From assembly GCF_046195335.1 (NCBI RefSeq), contig NZ_CP176093.1: 64,000 nt of DNA; one strand, given 5' to 3'. Within the stretch, counting starts at the first letter, position 1. Every line of letters starts with the position of its first letter. Made by a program: the position numbers and the translations under genes. Shown one piece after another: positions 15,466-24,750 of the stretch. Source of the stretch: Methanospirillum lacunae. GTDB lineage: Archaea; Halobacteriota; Methanomicrobia; Methanomicrobiales; Methanospirillaceae. The notes under the pieces are model-generated. The model was not told the origin of the DNA. It did no database searches and saw only the letters and a list, made by a program, of their open reading frames with translations.

Positions 15466-17997
15466 ATTCATATTAACCGATATATCTGTATTCACGGACA
15501 CTTTTACCAGCCTCCCAGAGAGAATCCGTGGCTTGAAGAGATTGAATATCAGAGTTCTGCATATCCATACCATGACTGGAATGAACTGGTAACAGCAGAG
15601 TGTTACACTCCCAATGCTTCATCCCGGATCCTGGGTTCTGGCAGGCAAATTCTGGATATCGTCAACAATTATGCCAGTATCAGTTTTAATTTTGGTCCGA
15701 CTCTCCTTTCCTGGATAGAAGATCACAATCCCGATCTCTATCATCAGATTATCCAGGCAGATCGGAAAAGTCAGGAGCGGTTTTCAGGTCATGGTTCAGC
15801 GATCGCACAGGTCTATAATCATATCATCATGCCTCTTGCTACCCGGAGAGACAAAGAGACTGAGATCATTTGGGGGATCCGCGACTTTGTCTCTCGGTTC
15901 AGCCGGATGCCGGAAGGTATGTGGCTTGCTGAAACTGCTGTTGATACCGAGACACTTGAGATACTGGCAGAACAGGGCATCCTCTTTACAATCCTCTCTC
16001 CATATCAGGCGAGACGTATCAGGAAAAGTGCTGGTAGTTCATGGGAACTGACAGATCCACAGAAGCTTGATGCAGGCAGACCCTATCTCTGCAGACTTCC
16101 GTCAGGAAGATCGATTGCTCTCTTTTTTTATGATTATGCCATAGCTGGCGAGATCGCCTTTGGTTCCCTGCTCAGTAATGGTGAACAGTTTGCAGACCGG
16201 ATGATCTCAACATTTTCAGGTAGGGATGATTCTCCACGTCTTCTCAGTATTGCAACCGATGGAGAGACGTACGGGCATCATCACCGGTTTGCCGATATGG
16301 CTCTGGCATATGCACTCAATATCATTGAAGAAAAAAAACTAGCCAAAATTACCATATTTGGGGAGTATCTCGAAAATCATCCTCCCGAATATGTGGTTGA
16401 AATTTACGAAAATACATCGTGGAGCTGCAACCACGGAGTTGAACGATGGAAAAGTGACTGTGGATGCAGGACATATCATGCCTGTCTGATCTCTGATCCC
16501 GGGGAGTGTATCTCGCTTGCAAATACAACTCCTCCCAATAATCCAAGACTCTGGAATCAGAAATGGCGGGGTCCACTCAGAGAGGCGATGGATAACCTGA
16601 ATAATTCTCTTTCAGTGATGTACAAGAAGGAAGCAGGTTTACTACTCTCTGATCCCAGGGCAGCTCGCAATGAGTACATTGATCTCATACTTGAAAAGTC
16701 AGAAGATCGTCTTACCAGGTTTGTCTCACAGCATATGATCCCGGGAATCTCGTCAGATCAGATTGTAAGAGCACTAAAACTTCTTGAAGTTCAGCATAAT
16801 GCCCTTCTCATGTATACCAGTTGCGGATGGTTTTTCGATGAACTCTCCGGGATTGAGACTGTTCAGGTAATGATGTACGCCTGTAGAGCGATACAACTGA
16901 CACAAGAACTCACAGGTTTTGACTACGAACCGGCCTACACCGGTATACTCAGCCGTGCGGTTAGCAATATTCCGTCAAATGGCAGTGGTGCTGATATTTA
17001 TGAAAATTATGTTAAGACTGCCGTGGTTGACAAAGACCAAATCGCCTGCTTCTATGCTATTTCCGCATTGTTGAGTGGCTCCATCAAAGATACTTCTCTC
17101 TACACTTATCAAATCAGATGTGGGCAATGTAGGTTAGAACGGGCCGATAATCTGGGGCTTATGACAAGTACTGCATTCTTCAGATCTGAACTGACTCATG
17201 AAGAATTTCATCTTGTTATTGCCTCTGTCTGGCTCGGTGAGATGGTCTATGTCGGTGGCACAAAGAAATTTGTATCAGAGGATGACTTTGCACAGATGGA
17301 ACAGGATCTCTGGGATGCTTTTGGCAGGCGGGATAATCAGGGAATAATCCATAATCTGAAGAAAAACTGCGATGCCATGATCCCTTACAGAAAGATCTTT
17401 CCTGATGGAAGAAGGAAGATTCAGGAATCTGTTCTTGCTACAACTATGAGAGATCTTGAGTCTCACCTTTATGAGCTCTTTCCAGGGGATATTGCTCTCA
17501 TGCCCTCGCTGAAAGGGGAAGGAATAACCCCTCCTACAATCCTTACCTCTCTCGAGCAGTTCATTCTCAATGCTGAAGTCAGGAGATGTCTTGAGAATGG
17601 AACCATTGGTATCCCCTTACTTAAAAAAGCGGTAACCCGGCTTATTCTGAGTAGAGCAACTCCCGACACCCGGTTGCTGAGCAGTTCAGCAACGAGTCGT
17701 ATCAGTCGTGATGTAAAAAAGATAATGTTTGAGCCCTATTCAGTGCAAAAGATTCGCGATCTGAACTTATTGTTAAGGGCTCTCAAGCCCCTTTCACTCC
17801 CGCTGGATCTCAGGGAGAGTCAGAACATCTACTTTGCCAATTATTCCCGGTGTATTGATCAGGTAAGAAGGAATGTGGAAAATGATAAAGAGCTGCATCA
17901 GTGGATTGACGAATTTCAGGAGCTTGGCAAGTATTTTGATATTGTTTATGACGTCGCATCCTCATCTGAAGAAAACCACTCTCCAAATCCGCTCTGA
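15466..17997 (+). CDS. GH57-family glycoside hydrolase with DUF3536; possible ATT start
   Basis: The frame is open from just after a stop at 15442 and shows the family N-terminus at 15481 (YICIHGHFYQPPRENPWLEE), yet no ATG, GTG or TTG occurs in frame before 15829. The best start is ATT at 15466, giving 843 residues, the normal family length. The nucleophile region is MWLAETAVD (about residue 155) and the acid motif is DGETYGHHH (about 265). A helical DUF3536 tail follows. Such proteins are probably alpha-glucan-active amylases or branching enzymes of glycogen turnover. The 4-alpha-glucanotransferase gene follows 51 bases later. Confidence 0.85.
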   Translation: MHINRYICIHGHFYQPPRENPWLEEIEYQSSAYPYHDWNELVTAECYTPNASSRILGSGRQILDIVNNYASISFNFGPTLLSWIEDHNPDLYHQIIQADRKSQERFSGHGSAIAQVYNHIIMPLATRRDKETEIIWGIRDFVSRFSRMPEGMWLAETAVDTETLEILAEQGILFTILSPYQARRIRKSAGSSWELTDPQKLDAGRPYLCRLPSGRSIALFFYDYAIAGEIAFGSLLSNGEQFADRMISTFSGRDDSPRLLSIATDGETYGHHHRFADMALAYALNIIEEKKLAKITIFGEYLENHPPEYVVEIYENTSWSCNHGVERWKSDCGCRTYHACLISDPGECISLANTTPPNNPRLWNQKWRGPLREAMDNLNNSLSVMYKKEAGLLLSDPRAARNEYIDLILEKSEDRLTRFVSQHMIPGISSDQIVRALKLLEVQHNALLMYTSCGWFFDELSGIETVQVMMYACRAIQLTQELTGFDYEPAYTGILSRAVSNIPSNGSGADIYENYVKTAVVDKDQIACFYAISALLSGSIKDTSLYTYQIRCGQCRLERADNLGLMTSTAFFRSELTHEEFHLVIASVWLGEMVYVGGTKKFVSEDDFAQMEQDLWDAFGRRDNQGIIHNLKKNCDAMIPYRKIFPDGRRKIQESVLATTMRDLESHLYELFPGDIALMPSLKGEGITPPTILTSLEQFILNAEVRRCLENGTIGIPLLKKAVTRLILSRATPDTRLLSSSATSRISRDVKKIMFEPYSVQKIRDLNLLLRALKPLSLPLDLRESQNIYFANYSRCIDQVRRNVENDKELHQWIDEFQELGKYFDIVYDVASSSEENHSPNPL

Positions 17998-18048
17998 TTT
18001 TCAAATATGTATTTCAAAGAATCCCTTGTATATTAATCAGAGTGATCT

Positions 18049-19542
18049 ATGAGAACGAGGGGAAGCGGAGTACTTCTGCATATCACTTCACTGCCATCAC
18101 GGTTTGGAATTGGCGATCTCGGACCAGGTGCACATGATTTTGTTCAATTTTTAAAAGATGCAGGGCAGCGGTACTGGCAGATCCTCCCGATTCATCCTAC
18201 TGAATATGAGTATGATAACTCCCCTTATCATTCATTATCCGCATTTGCCGGTAACCCTCTTCTGATAAGTCCTGATGTCTTGGTCTCTGATGGTTTTATC
18301 GGCCCGGAAGATCTTGAGCCGGTACCTGAATTTCCTTTGGAAAAGGTTGATTTTTCTCAGGTCATTGCATACAAAGACAAGGTATTCACCAGGGCTTTTG
18401 AGCGGTTCAGGGTATCAGATGATCAGTCAGGATTTGAGAAATTCTGCCACAAAAATGCAAAATGGCTTGATGATTATGCCCTCTTTCAGGTGCTTCGAAA
18501 GAAGTTTTCACCTGCTTTGTGGGGTGACTGGCCCTCAGATCTCAAACTTCGCATTCCTGAAGCGCTCAATCAGGCTTTTACTGAAAATCTCGAATTGGTT
18601 ATGAAAGAGAAATTTCTTCAGTACCTCTTTTTTCTTCAGTGGGATATCTTCCGGTCAGTCTGCAAAGATGCCGGGATTCTTCTGATTGGTGACATTCCAA
18701 TTTATGTTGATTATGATAGTGCTGATGTCTGGGTGCATCATCAGTTCTTTAAACTTGACACTGATCTAAAGCCGGCAGTCATTGCAGGTGTTCCTCCTGA
18801 TTACTTTAGTGAAACAGGACAGATCTGGGACAGCCCGGTTTACGAATGGGATGAGCTGAAGAAAACCGGATATTCCTGGTGGATTGATCGTATTGAGCAT
18901 CTTGCTTCCATGGTTGATTACATCCGGATAGATCACTTTCGCGGTCTGATAGATTTCTGGGAGATTCCTGCAGGTTCAGAGACTGCAATTTCAGGCAGCT
19001 GGGTATCTGCCCCCGGTTATGATCTGCTGAAAACGATTGCAAAACGGTCAGCATATCTCCCAATCATTGCTGAAGATCTTGGGGTCATCACCCCTGATGT
19101 AAGGGAGGTAATGCGTGAGTTCTCCCTTCCTGGTATGAAAGTACTGCTCTTTGCATTTGGAATCGGGATGCCAAACAGCCCGTATATTCCTCATAATATC
19201 TCAAGCAACTGTGTGGTCTACACCGGTACCCATGATAATCCACCTGTCTATGGATGGTTTATGTCCGAGGCAACAGAAGAAGAGAAGAAAAATCTGGCTG
19301 CGTATCTTGGCAGGGACCCAGAGCCTCAAGAGGTTAGTTGGTTACTCATCAGGCTCGCAATGATGAGTGTTGGCAGCACGGTGATCATCCCAATGCAGGA
19401 TCTCCTGAATCTTGGGAATGAATCACGGATGAACTGTCCCGGAACTAAAACAGGTAACTGGCTGTGGCGATTCTCGAAAGAACAGATCCCTGTTATTCTC
19501 CCTGAAAAACTTCACGCTCTGACTGAGTTATATGCCAGATAA
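18049..19542 (+). CDS. malQ: 4-alpha-glucanotransferase (amylomaltase, GH77)
   Basis: 497 residues, normal for the family. It transfers maltodextrin segments between alpha-1,4-glucans. The N-terminus RGSGVLLHITSLPSRFGIGDLG is diagnostic. The catalytic nucleophile aspartate is in YIRIDHFRG (about 300), the acid/base glutamate in IIAEDLGVITPDV (about 345) and the stabilising aspartate in YTGTHDNPP (about 395). It is encoded 51 bases after the GH57 gene on the same strand, so both likely act in mobilising or remodelling glycogen in the cytoplasm. Confidence 0.96.
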   Translation: MRTRGSGVLLHITSLPSRFGIGDLGPGAHDFVQFLKDAGQRYWQILPIHPTEYEYDNSPYHSLSAFAGNPLLISPDVLVSDGFIGPEDLEPVPEFPLEKVDFSQVIAYKDKVFTRAFERFRVSDDQSGFEKFCHKNAKWLDDYALFQVLRKKFSPALWGDWPSDLKLRIPEALNQAFTENLELVMKEKFLQYLFFLQWDIFRSVCKDAGILLIGDIPIYVDYDSADVWVHHQFFKLDTDLKPAVIAGVPPDYFSETGQIWDSPVYEWDELKKTGYSWWIDRIEHLASMVDYIRIDHFRGLIDFWEIPAGSETAISGSWVSAPGYDLLKTIAKRSAYLPIIAEDLGVITPDVREVMREFSLPGMKVLLFAFGIGMPNSPYIPHNISSNCVVYTGTHDNPPVYGWFMSEATEEEKKNLAAYLGRDPEPQEVSWLLIRLAMMSVGSTVIIPMQDLLNLGNESRMNCPGTKTGNWLWRFSKEQIPVILPEKLHALTELYAR

Positions 19543-19662
19543 ATAACCGATTCTACTTTTTTGATTCCGAGGTATAATGTGAGTCATCGGGGGTGACCAC
19601 ATTTTTGAGATCGATCTCACCGATGATAACGCATTAATAATATCCTCCTCATATATGGTATC

Positions 19663-20328
19663 ATGACAGGGCCTGAGGATCTTGAATGCCTGAAGCACAT
19701 TGCTCTCCGGGGCGGACTTCATGATCCGGTCTTTCTCAACTCGCAGGGTCTGGGATGTGAACTTGGAATTAGTCCACAGACTGCTTCACGACGCCTTAAG
19801 TCACTGGAGCAGCAGGAACTCATCAAACGGACCATCATCGCTGACGGTCAGCAAATTACTATCAGCGAAGAGGGCGAGTCAGTACTTCGGAAGGAATACT
19901 GCGACTATTACCGGCTCTTTGGAAGAAAAGAGACGCAGTACCAGTTCCCTGGAACGGTGGAGTCCGGCCTTGGGGAAGGCGCATACTACATGAGCATCCG
20001 CCAGTATGTTCACCAGTTTGAGAAGATTTTGGGGTTTGCACCATATCCAGGTACATTGAATCTCCGTCTTTCACCTGTTGCAATCCAGCGAAGAAAAAAA
20101 CTGACTATCGCTGACTGGTTAGTAGTTGATGGTTTTGAATCAGAGGGCCGGACATTTGGTCAGGTCCGGTGTCTTCCCTGCCTGATTGGTAATATTCCCT
20201 GTGGTATTGTAGTTCCAGGAAGATCGCATTATCCTGATGCACTCGTTGAAGTGGTAGCACCAGTGGGTCTGCGACGTGAACTGAATCTAAAGGATGGAGA
20301 TGAGGTTATGATTGAGGTTTCATTATGA
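19663..20328 (+). CDS. ribK: CTP-dependent riboflavin kinase with N-terminal winged helix
   Basis: 221 residues. Residues 1-90 are a winged helix-turn-helix (GLGCELGISPQTASRRLKSL). Residues 95-221 are the archaeal RibK fold, with GLGEGAYYMSIRQYVHQFE and GFAPYPGTLNLRLS. It makes FMN from riboflavin using CTP. The fused DNA-binding domain suggests that it also regulates flavin genes. No ribosome site is visible and TTAATAATAT lies about 25 bases upstream, suggesting a leaderless message. The stop codon overlaps the ribB start. Confidence 0.94.
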   Translation: MTGPEDLECLKHIALRGGLHDPVFLNSQGLGCELGISPQTASRRLKSLEQQELIKRTIIADGQQITISEEGESVLRKEYCDYYRLFGRKETQYQFPGTVESGLGEGAYYMSIRQYVHQFEKILGFAPYPGTLNLRLSPVAIQRRKKLTIADWLVVDGFESEGRTFGQVRCLPCLIGNIPCGIVVPGRSHYPDALVEVVAPVGLRRELNLKDGDEVMIEVSL

Positions 20329-20996
20329 TTCGTGAGGCACTTGATGCACTTAAGAAGGGTGAGATGGTACTGCTCTATGATTTTGATAACAGGGAGCGTG
20401 AGACAGATCTCACCATGCGATCTGATCGAATAACCCACCGGGATATCTGTCGGATGCGTCATGATGCCGGTGGTCTGATTTGTACTGCAATTCCGTTTGC
20501 ATCAGCGAAGAAACTTGGACTCCCGTTTGCAAGGGATGTTCTCAGAAACTGCGCCATGGTTGAACAACTTGGTGACATTCCCTATGATCCCTCAAACAAT
20601 TCTTCATTCTCACTCTGGGTAAATCACCGGAATACCTTCACCGGGATCACTGACAAGGATAGATCGCTTACCGTAAATGCTCTCTCGAAGGTTGTCCAGA
20701 ATACTCTCGATGGGGAACCTGTTGTCTTTAAAGATCAGTTCAGAACTCCCGGTCATATGCCAGTGCTGATTGCAGCAGAAAAACTTCTTGATCAAAGGCA
20801 TGGCCAGACTGAACTTTCTGTTGCCATGGCAGAGATGGCGGGGATCAACCCGACGATCAGTATCTGTGAGATGCTTGATGATGAGAGCGGGCTTGCTCTG
20901 TCAAAAGAAGAGGCGATCAAGTATGCAAAGAAACATGGTCTGGTCTTTGTCGAGGGATCAGAGGTTCTTGAAGAATGGGATAACCGTCAGACATAA
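20325..20996 (+). CDS. ribB: 3,4-dihydroxy-2-butanone 4-phosphate synthase
   Basis: 223 residues. It converts ribulose 5-phosphate to the four-carbon precursor of riboflavin. Family motifs are DFDNRERETDL (acidic loop, about residue 20-30), RHDAGGLICTAIP, and SICEMLDDESGLALS near the C-terminus. The ATG overlaps the ribK stop (ATGA), so the two form one flavin operon. A decayed second copy of the C-terminal three quarters lies at 22568-23097. Confidence 0.96.
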   Translation: MIREALDALKKGEMVLLYDFDNRERETDLTMRSDRITHRDICRMRHDAGGLICTAIPFASAKKLGLPFARDVLRNCAMVEQLGDIPYDPSNNSSFSLWVNHRNTFTGITDKDRSLTVNALSKVVQNTLDGEPVVFKDQFRTPGHMPVLIAAEKLLDQRHGQTELSVAMAEMAGINPTISICEMLDDESGLALSKEEAIKYAKKHGLVFVEGSEVLEEWDNRQT

Positions 20997-21093
20997 GGTT
21001 AAATATCCTCCTGATTGTCTGTTCTTTTTTCATAGGATCAGGATTGGAAAACCAATTTATGGGCTATTGCATGTAGATTGTAACCTCAATGCG

Positions 21094-21117
21094 GTTTTAT
21101 TATTAAATTAATAAAAC
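21094..21117. repeat. Inverted repeat, nine-base arms
   Basis: GTTTTATTA and TAATAAAAC are perfect arms around TTAAAT, about 100 bases after the ribB stop. It could act as a terminator for the ribK-ribB transcript or as a protein site. There are no flanking direct repeats that would mark a mobile element end. Confidence 0.45.
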
Positions 21118-21181
21118 TGGATTATCATATCTATAAGCCTGTATCCTCCTGAAACTAATCGACAATTCCGTGGTTAATTTA

Positions 21182-21225
21182 ACAAAGTTGAAGGGGAAGG
21201 CCTTAGAAGGGGTTAAAAACTTTGT
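21182..21225. repeat. Inverted repeat ACAAAGTT/AACTTTGT
   Basis: Perfect eight-base arms enclose 28 bases that include the palindrome AAGGCCTT and two copies of GAAGGGG. A transcribed hairpin or a remnant of a mobile element end are both possible. Nothing in the sequence decides between them. Confidence 0.4.
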
Positions 21226-21378
21226 AAAACCTGATTGAAAGGGCTTATACTAAACTAGGTATGAAGATATCTGATGTAAAAAAGGGAATTACTAACTATA
21301 ATCCATCCTGATTGGTTTCATAGATGGTGTGATTATGACATTAATCCAAGAAAAAAAGAAGGAGTGATTGCTTTACCC

Positions 21379-22440
21379 TCACCCATGAGGAGGCGGATCG
21401 TCTCTATTAATAGGTTGAGAGCCAGTAATTGAATCCTCCCGGTTAGAATAGCAGTTATCTCCTCCAATACATGGTTTTGGCATGTCAGACCAATCGATTG
21501 TCAATAGTTTAGGTGTTGGAGTAGGAGGGTAATTATTAAAAAAAATCTTATATTTCTCTCCTGCAGCTCCTGATTGATATAAACTAATAATATCGTCAAT
21601 ATTATATTGTGTACCGATATTCAATCCTCTTTTATTAGAGTCTGTTTGATCTCCTGAATCAATATTATATTGGAAGTAACTTTTCCATTTGCCTTCTACT
21701 ATCTTCCATTGGTTGTAACTCCGGTCTTGAAGATCACCTTTTTCAATACTTTTTTCAAAATCTTTGAGTGCACCTGATACCTCATCCAATTTTTTAATGT
21801 TTGTGTCGTATCTGTCAACTCCTGATAAATATAGTGGATTATTAAAACCACTTGGATCTTTTTTATCTTCAATTGTGTGAACAACCGCTTGATAAATTGT
21901 GGTTTGTTGAACAGGATCTTTAGGATTGAAATTAGAGGGTATCGTTAACACACCATCTTTATAATTTATATTGCCTTTTGATGATTGGACAATATTCAGG
22001 CTATCGATAGTGTTGATAAATACCTCGGGTTTTCCTAAAGATGTTACTGAACTGAAACGATATCCTACATTTTGATTTAATTTATCGAGAGTTGCTTGTT
22101 TTACTTGCTCTTTTAATAAAATTGTATCTTTTCCCATATTCAGTTGTGTTCTAGTCTTATCCTGAGAATCTCTAATTTTTTTAATGGAATTTTCAATTTC
22201 GTTTAATTTTTGCAATGTTATTACCATTTCATTCCTTGTAGTTCCTGAATCAGGAGAAAATCCTGGATCATGCTTATCCTCGGTCACCTTATTTGAAGCC
22301 TGTTTATTTGCTGGATCATAAGACCAATGGTTAGCCGTCACATCCTCATATGGATTGGTTACTGCTTGGGCAATTGGAAAAAGGAAAACTAAAAAAACTG
22401 CAAGAAAAATAAGAATCCGCTTCTCTTTATATTTGAACAT
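21379..22440 (-). CDS. Secreted orphan protein in an AT-rich island
   Basis: 353 residues. Residues 1-25 are a signal peptide ending AQA. Residues 27-80 (NPYEDVTANHWSYD, then TTRNEMVITLQKL) resemble a degenerate S-layer homology domain, but the match is weak. A coiled-coil-like stretch (about 78-115) and a polar, Asn/Lys-rich remainder follow, ending in a Pro/Asp-rich tail. No catalytic motif is visible and I recognise no family. Codon use is far more A/T-rich than neighbouring genes, which suggests recent acquisition. It lies between live ribB and its pseudogene copy. Confidence 0.7.
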   Translation of the reverse strand: MFKYKEKRILIFLAVFLVFLFPIAQAVTNPYEDVTANHWSYDPANKQASNKVTEDKHDPGFSPDSGTTRNEMVITLQKLNEIENSIKKIRDSQDKTRTQLNMGKDTILLKEQVKQATLDKLNQNVGYRFSSVTSLGKPEVFINTIDSLNIVQSSKGNINYKDGVLTIPSNFNPKDPVQQTTIYQAVVHTIEDKKDPSGFNNPLYLSGVDRYDTNIKKLDEVSGALKDFEKSIEKGDLQDRSYNQWKIVEGKWKSYFQYNIDSGDQTDSNKRGLNIGTQYNIDDIISLYQSGAAGEKYKIFFNNYPPTPTPKLLTIDWSDMPKPCIGGDNCYSNREDSITGSQPINRDDPPPHG

Positions 22441-22567
22441 GATTGAAATTTGAATTACATTTATAAATAAATGCCGTTAATGCCCCTACTCTTAATTCGT
22501 AAGCAGAATGCGAATATCCTGATTATTTACTCATCAATAATACTGATATCAATGGTTTGGGACACTC

Positions 22568-23097
22568 CATGATTATGGGAGATTTACCGACACTGCAATT
22601 CCATTTACATCTACTAAAAAATTGGCCTTCTGTTTCACAGGTTTATCATCAAGGACATTGCTATGGTCGAACAGCTCGATATTCCGTATGATCCCTCAAA
22701 CAATTCTTCATTCTCACTCTGGGTAAATCACTGGAACACCTTCACAGGGATTACTGACAAGGATCGATCCCCTCACGGTGAACGCCCTCTCACAAGTTGT
22801 TCAGAATACTCTTGATGGGGAACCTGTTGTCTTTAAAGATCAGTTCAGAACTCCCGGTCATATGCCTGTGCTGATTGCAGCAGAAAACTTCTAGATTAGA
22901 GACATGGCCAGACTGAACTTTCTGTTACCATGGCAGAGATGGCGGCGATCAGCCCGACGATCAGTATCTGTGAGATGCTTGATGATGAGAGCGGGCTTGC
23001 TCTGTCAAAAGAAGAGGTGATCAGGTATGCAAAGAAACATGGTCTGGTCTTTGTCGAAGGTTCAGAGGTTCTTGAAGAGTGGGACAAGGTGCGGTGA
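22568..23097 (+). pseudogene. ribB: Decayed second copy of ribB (C-terminal three quarters)
   Basis: This segment aligns with 20460-20996 of live ribB over its whole length, ending with the same Val-Leu-Glu-Glu-Trp-Asp context and a TGA. Two stretches of about 45 and 53 bases are identical to the live gene. The copy lacks the first 45 or so codons, has lost four bases near 22640, has an extra C near 22768 and a lost A near 22888, and carries in-frame stops (for example TAG just after the lost A). It cannot make a functional enzyme. The high identity in places suggests a fairly recent duplication or gene conversion. Confidence 0.9.
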
Positions 23098-23110
23098 GGA
23101 AAATATTGGA

Positions 23111-24031
23111 TTACTCTTCTTCAAAATAATCCAGATCTACTCTTTTGATGGTGTATGTAGCAACAGGTGAAACACCTACATTATATTCGATCATCAGGTT
23201 TGCCAGTTGGTTTCCGTCAATCAGAACTATCTTCTTCTCAATCCCTTTTATATAATTAAGTGCATCCTGAGTAAACACTGATGTTGTAATAAATATCCCT
23301 TTTTTTGCTCTGACCCCATCTAATGCCCCTGCAAATGATTGGATCTCAGGTCTTCCTACTGAATTTTTCCATCGTTTTGCTTGTAAAAAAATTGCATCCA
23401 ATCCAAGTTTGTCCTCTTTGATGATCCCATCAATTCCTCCATCTCCGGTTCTGCCCACTGATTGAGCTGCATCATTGTGGGATCCCCCATATCCCATTGC
23501 GACAAGAACATCGAGGACGAGACTTTCAAAAAATCTAGGTGAACAGTTGAGTATCTGTTGCATAAGGTCAGAAATAAGTTCGTTCTGTATCTGTTGGTAG
23601 CCTTCTGTTAGTATTTCAGGTGGCGTTCTTGTATCTGGGAAGTCTTTATGGTGAATATCCTCATGTTCAGATTTTTGGGGATTAAAACTGCGCTTAAATG
23701 CCCTGAAACTTTCAAATTGATCGAGATATTCATCAGAGAGTTCAGTCAAATTTTGTTTCAGCGTCTCCTTTCCCTGATATGTTATCTGGATAATGCCTCG
23801 TCCGGGATTTGTTATTAGACCTGCCTTTTTCAGGTACGTCTTTGCCCAGCCAACTCTGCTTGAAATGATCTTTTGCTTTCCACTTGGAAGGACTCTTTCC
23901 CTTTCTTCTTCATTTAGATGATATTGTTCAGCAAGTTTCTCAGTTAAATCCCGCATTGTATGTTGCTGCCCATCACTCAAATGTTGAAGAAGAGGGTACA
24001 TAAGCACGTCATACGTTGGTATCATCATCAA
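23111..24031 (-). CDS. Mrr-type restriction endonuclease (type IV-like)
   Basis: 306 residues. The N-terminal half is the Mrr winged-helix region (residues 5-100, PTYDVLMYPLLQHLSDG onward). The C-terminal half (about 170-290) is the Mrr catalytic domain of the PD-(D/E)XK fold, with VGRTGDGGIDGII, then AIFLQAKRW, where D and QAK supply the active site, and the FITTSVFTQDA strand. Mrr enzymes cut modified foreign DNA. It ends 14 bases from the ribB pseudogene. No partner methylase is visible, as expected for type IV. Confidence 0.9.
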   Translation of the reverse strand: MMMIPTYDVLMYPLLQHLSDGQQHTMRDLTEKLAEQYHLNEEERERVLPSGKQKIISSRVGWAKTYLKKAGLITNPGRGIIQITYQGKETLKQNLTELSDEYLDQFESFRAFKRSFNPQKSEHEDIHHKDFPDTRTPPEILTEGYQQIQNELISDLMQQILNCSPRFFESLVLDVLVAMGYGGSHNDAAQSVGRTGDGGIDGIIKEDKLGLDAIFLQAKRWKNSVGRPEIQSFAGALDGVRAKKGIFITTSVFTQDALNYIKGIEKKIVLIDGNQLANLMIEYNVGVSPVATYTIKRVDLDYFEEE

Positions 24032-24156
24032 TTCACCTGGGAGTATGTGGTATTTATGAACATTAAAAATCTTAAAGAACCGATGAATAGTATTATCTGA
24101 TATTTCCCTTTGTTATTTTCTATCGATTAAATATAAGGAAGAAAAGTATTGGGAGG

Positions 24157-24750
24157 TTAAATCTCAACAGTTTTTAAGGCTTCGTGAACCATTCGTTTCC
24201 AGACATCAGGAGACTGTTTATAGATCTCTTTTGATTTTACCAGATCCGGATTCTCATCAGTCTTTTCAAGCCGCTCAAGGGTTCGTGTCGCAGTATCCAG
24301 GATCCAGCAGTCATGCACCTGTTTATTGACAGCAGCCACAGACTCAGCCCGTACCGACACTAGTGTTCTCCCGTCAGGGGCAGTAAACACGTTGGGTTTT
24401 CCTATCACCGCTACATAGGTTGGCTTTGCTTCAACAGTCGGTGTCTCGATGGATGCAATCTGGTGCATCGCCTCTGGCTGATAACTACCTGCACTGACAA
24501 AGAAGAAACCACTCGGATCCTTCACCTTGATCTGGTAGAAGACGGCTTCACCCTCTGATTTTTTCTTATCTGCAAGAAGTCCTACCAGAAATACCCTGTT
24601 ACATCGCTCTCCGGTTGGGAGGAGTACAAAGGTCGGGCTTTTGTCTTCACTACCTTCCTTGAAGTGGTATGTTGTTTCCCTGAACTCTGCTGCAAAAACA
24701 CGCTTTGCCGGTTCACGTTCATATCGCTGGAATGCAGTCTGCTCACTCAT
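24157..24750 (-). CDS. RPA-associated protein (COG3390 family)
   Basis: 197 residues. An OB-fold-like N-terminal half carries CNRVFLVGLLADKKKSEGE and FYQIKVKDPSGFFFVSAGSYQPEA. The C-terminal part is helical. Proteins of this family are encoded next to RPA in many Euryarchaeota and act with it in single-stranded DNA binding. Its start overlaps the RPA gene end by eight bases, so it should be translated from the same transcript and share the promoter at 27183-27215. Confidence 0.88.
   Translation of the reverse strand: MSEQTAFQRYEREPAKRVFAAEFRETTYHFKEGSEDKSPTFVLLPTGERCNRVFLVGLLADKKKSEGEAVFYQIKVKDPSGFFFVSAGSYQPEAMHQIASIETPTVEAKPTYVAVIGKPNVFTAPDGRTLVSVRAESVAAVNKQVHDCWILDTATRTLERLEKTDENPDLVKSKEIYKQSPDVWKRMVHEALKTVEI

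Larger units (their letters stand above)
20997..21378. other. AT-rich intergenic region with two inverted repeats
   Basis: 382 bases after ribB with no coding frame. Two strong inverted repeats are annotated separately. The base composition is clearly more AT-rich than the flanking genes and continues into the orphan gene at 21379-22440, suggesting an inserted or fast-evolving segment. Confidence 0.5.

Noticed and set aside
22896..23087. Minus-strand open frame across the ribB copy
   Set aside because: Antisense shadow of the pseudogene.
20997..23110. Complete insertion sequence or transposon
   Set aside because: No transposase, integrase or target-site duplication is visible, so only an AT-rich island is claimed.
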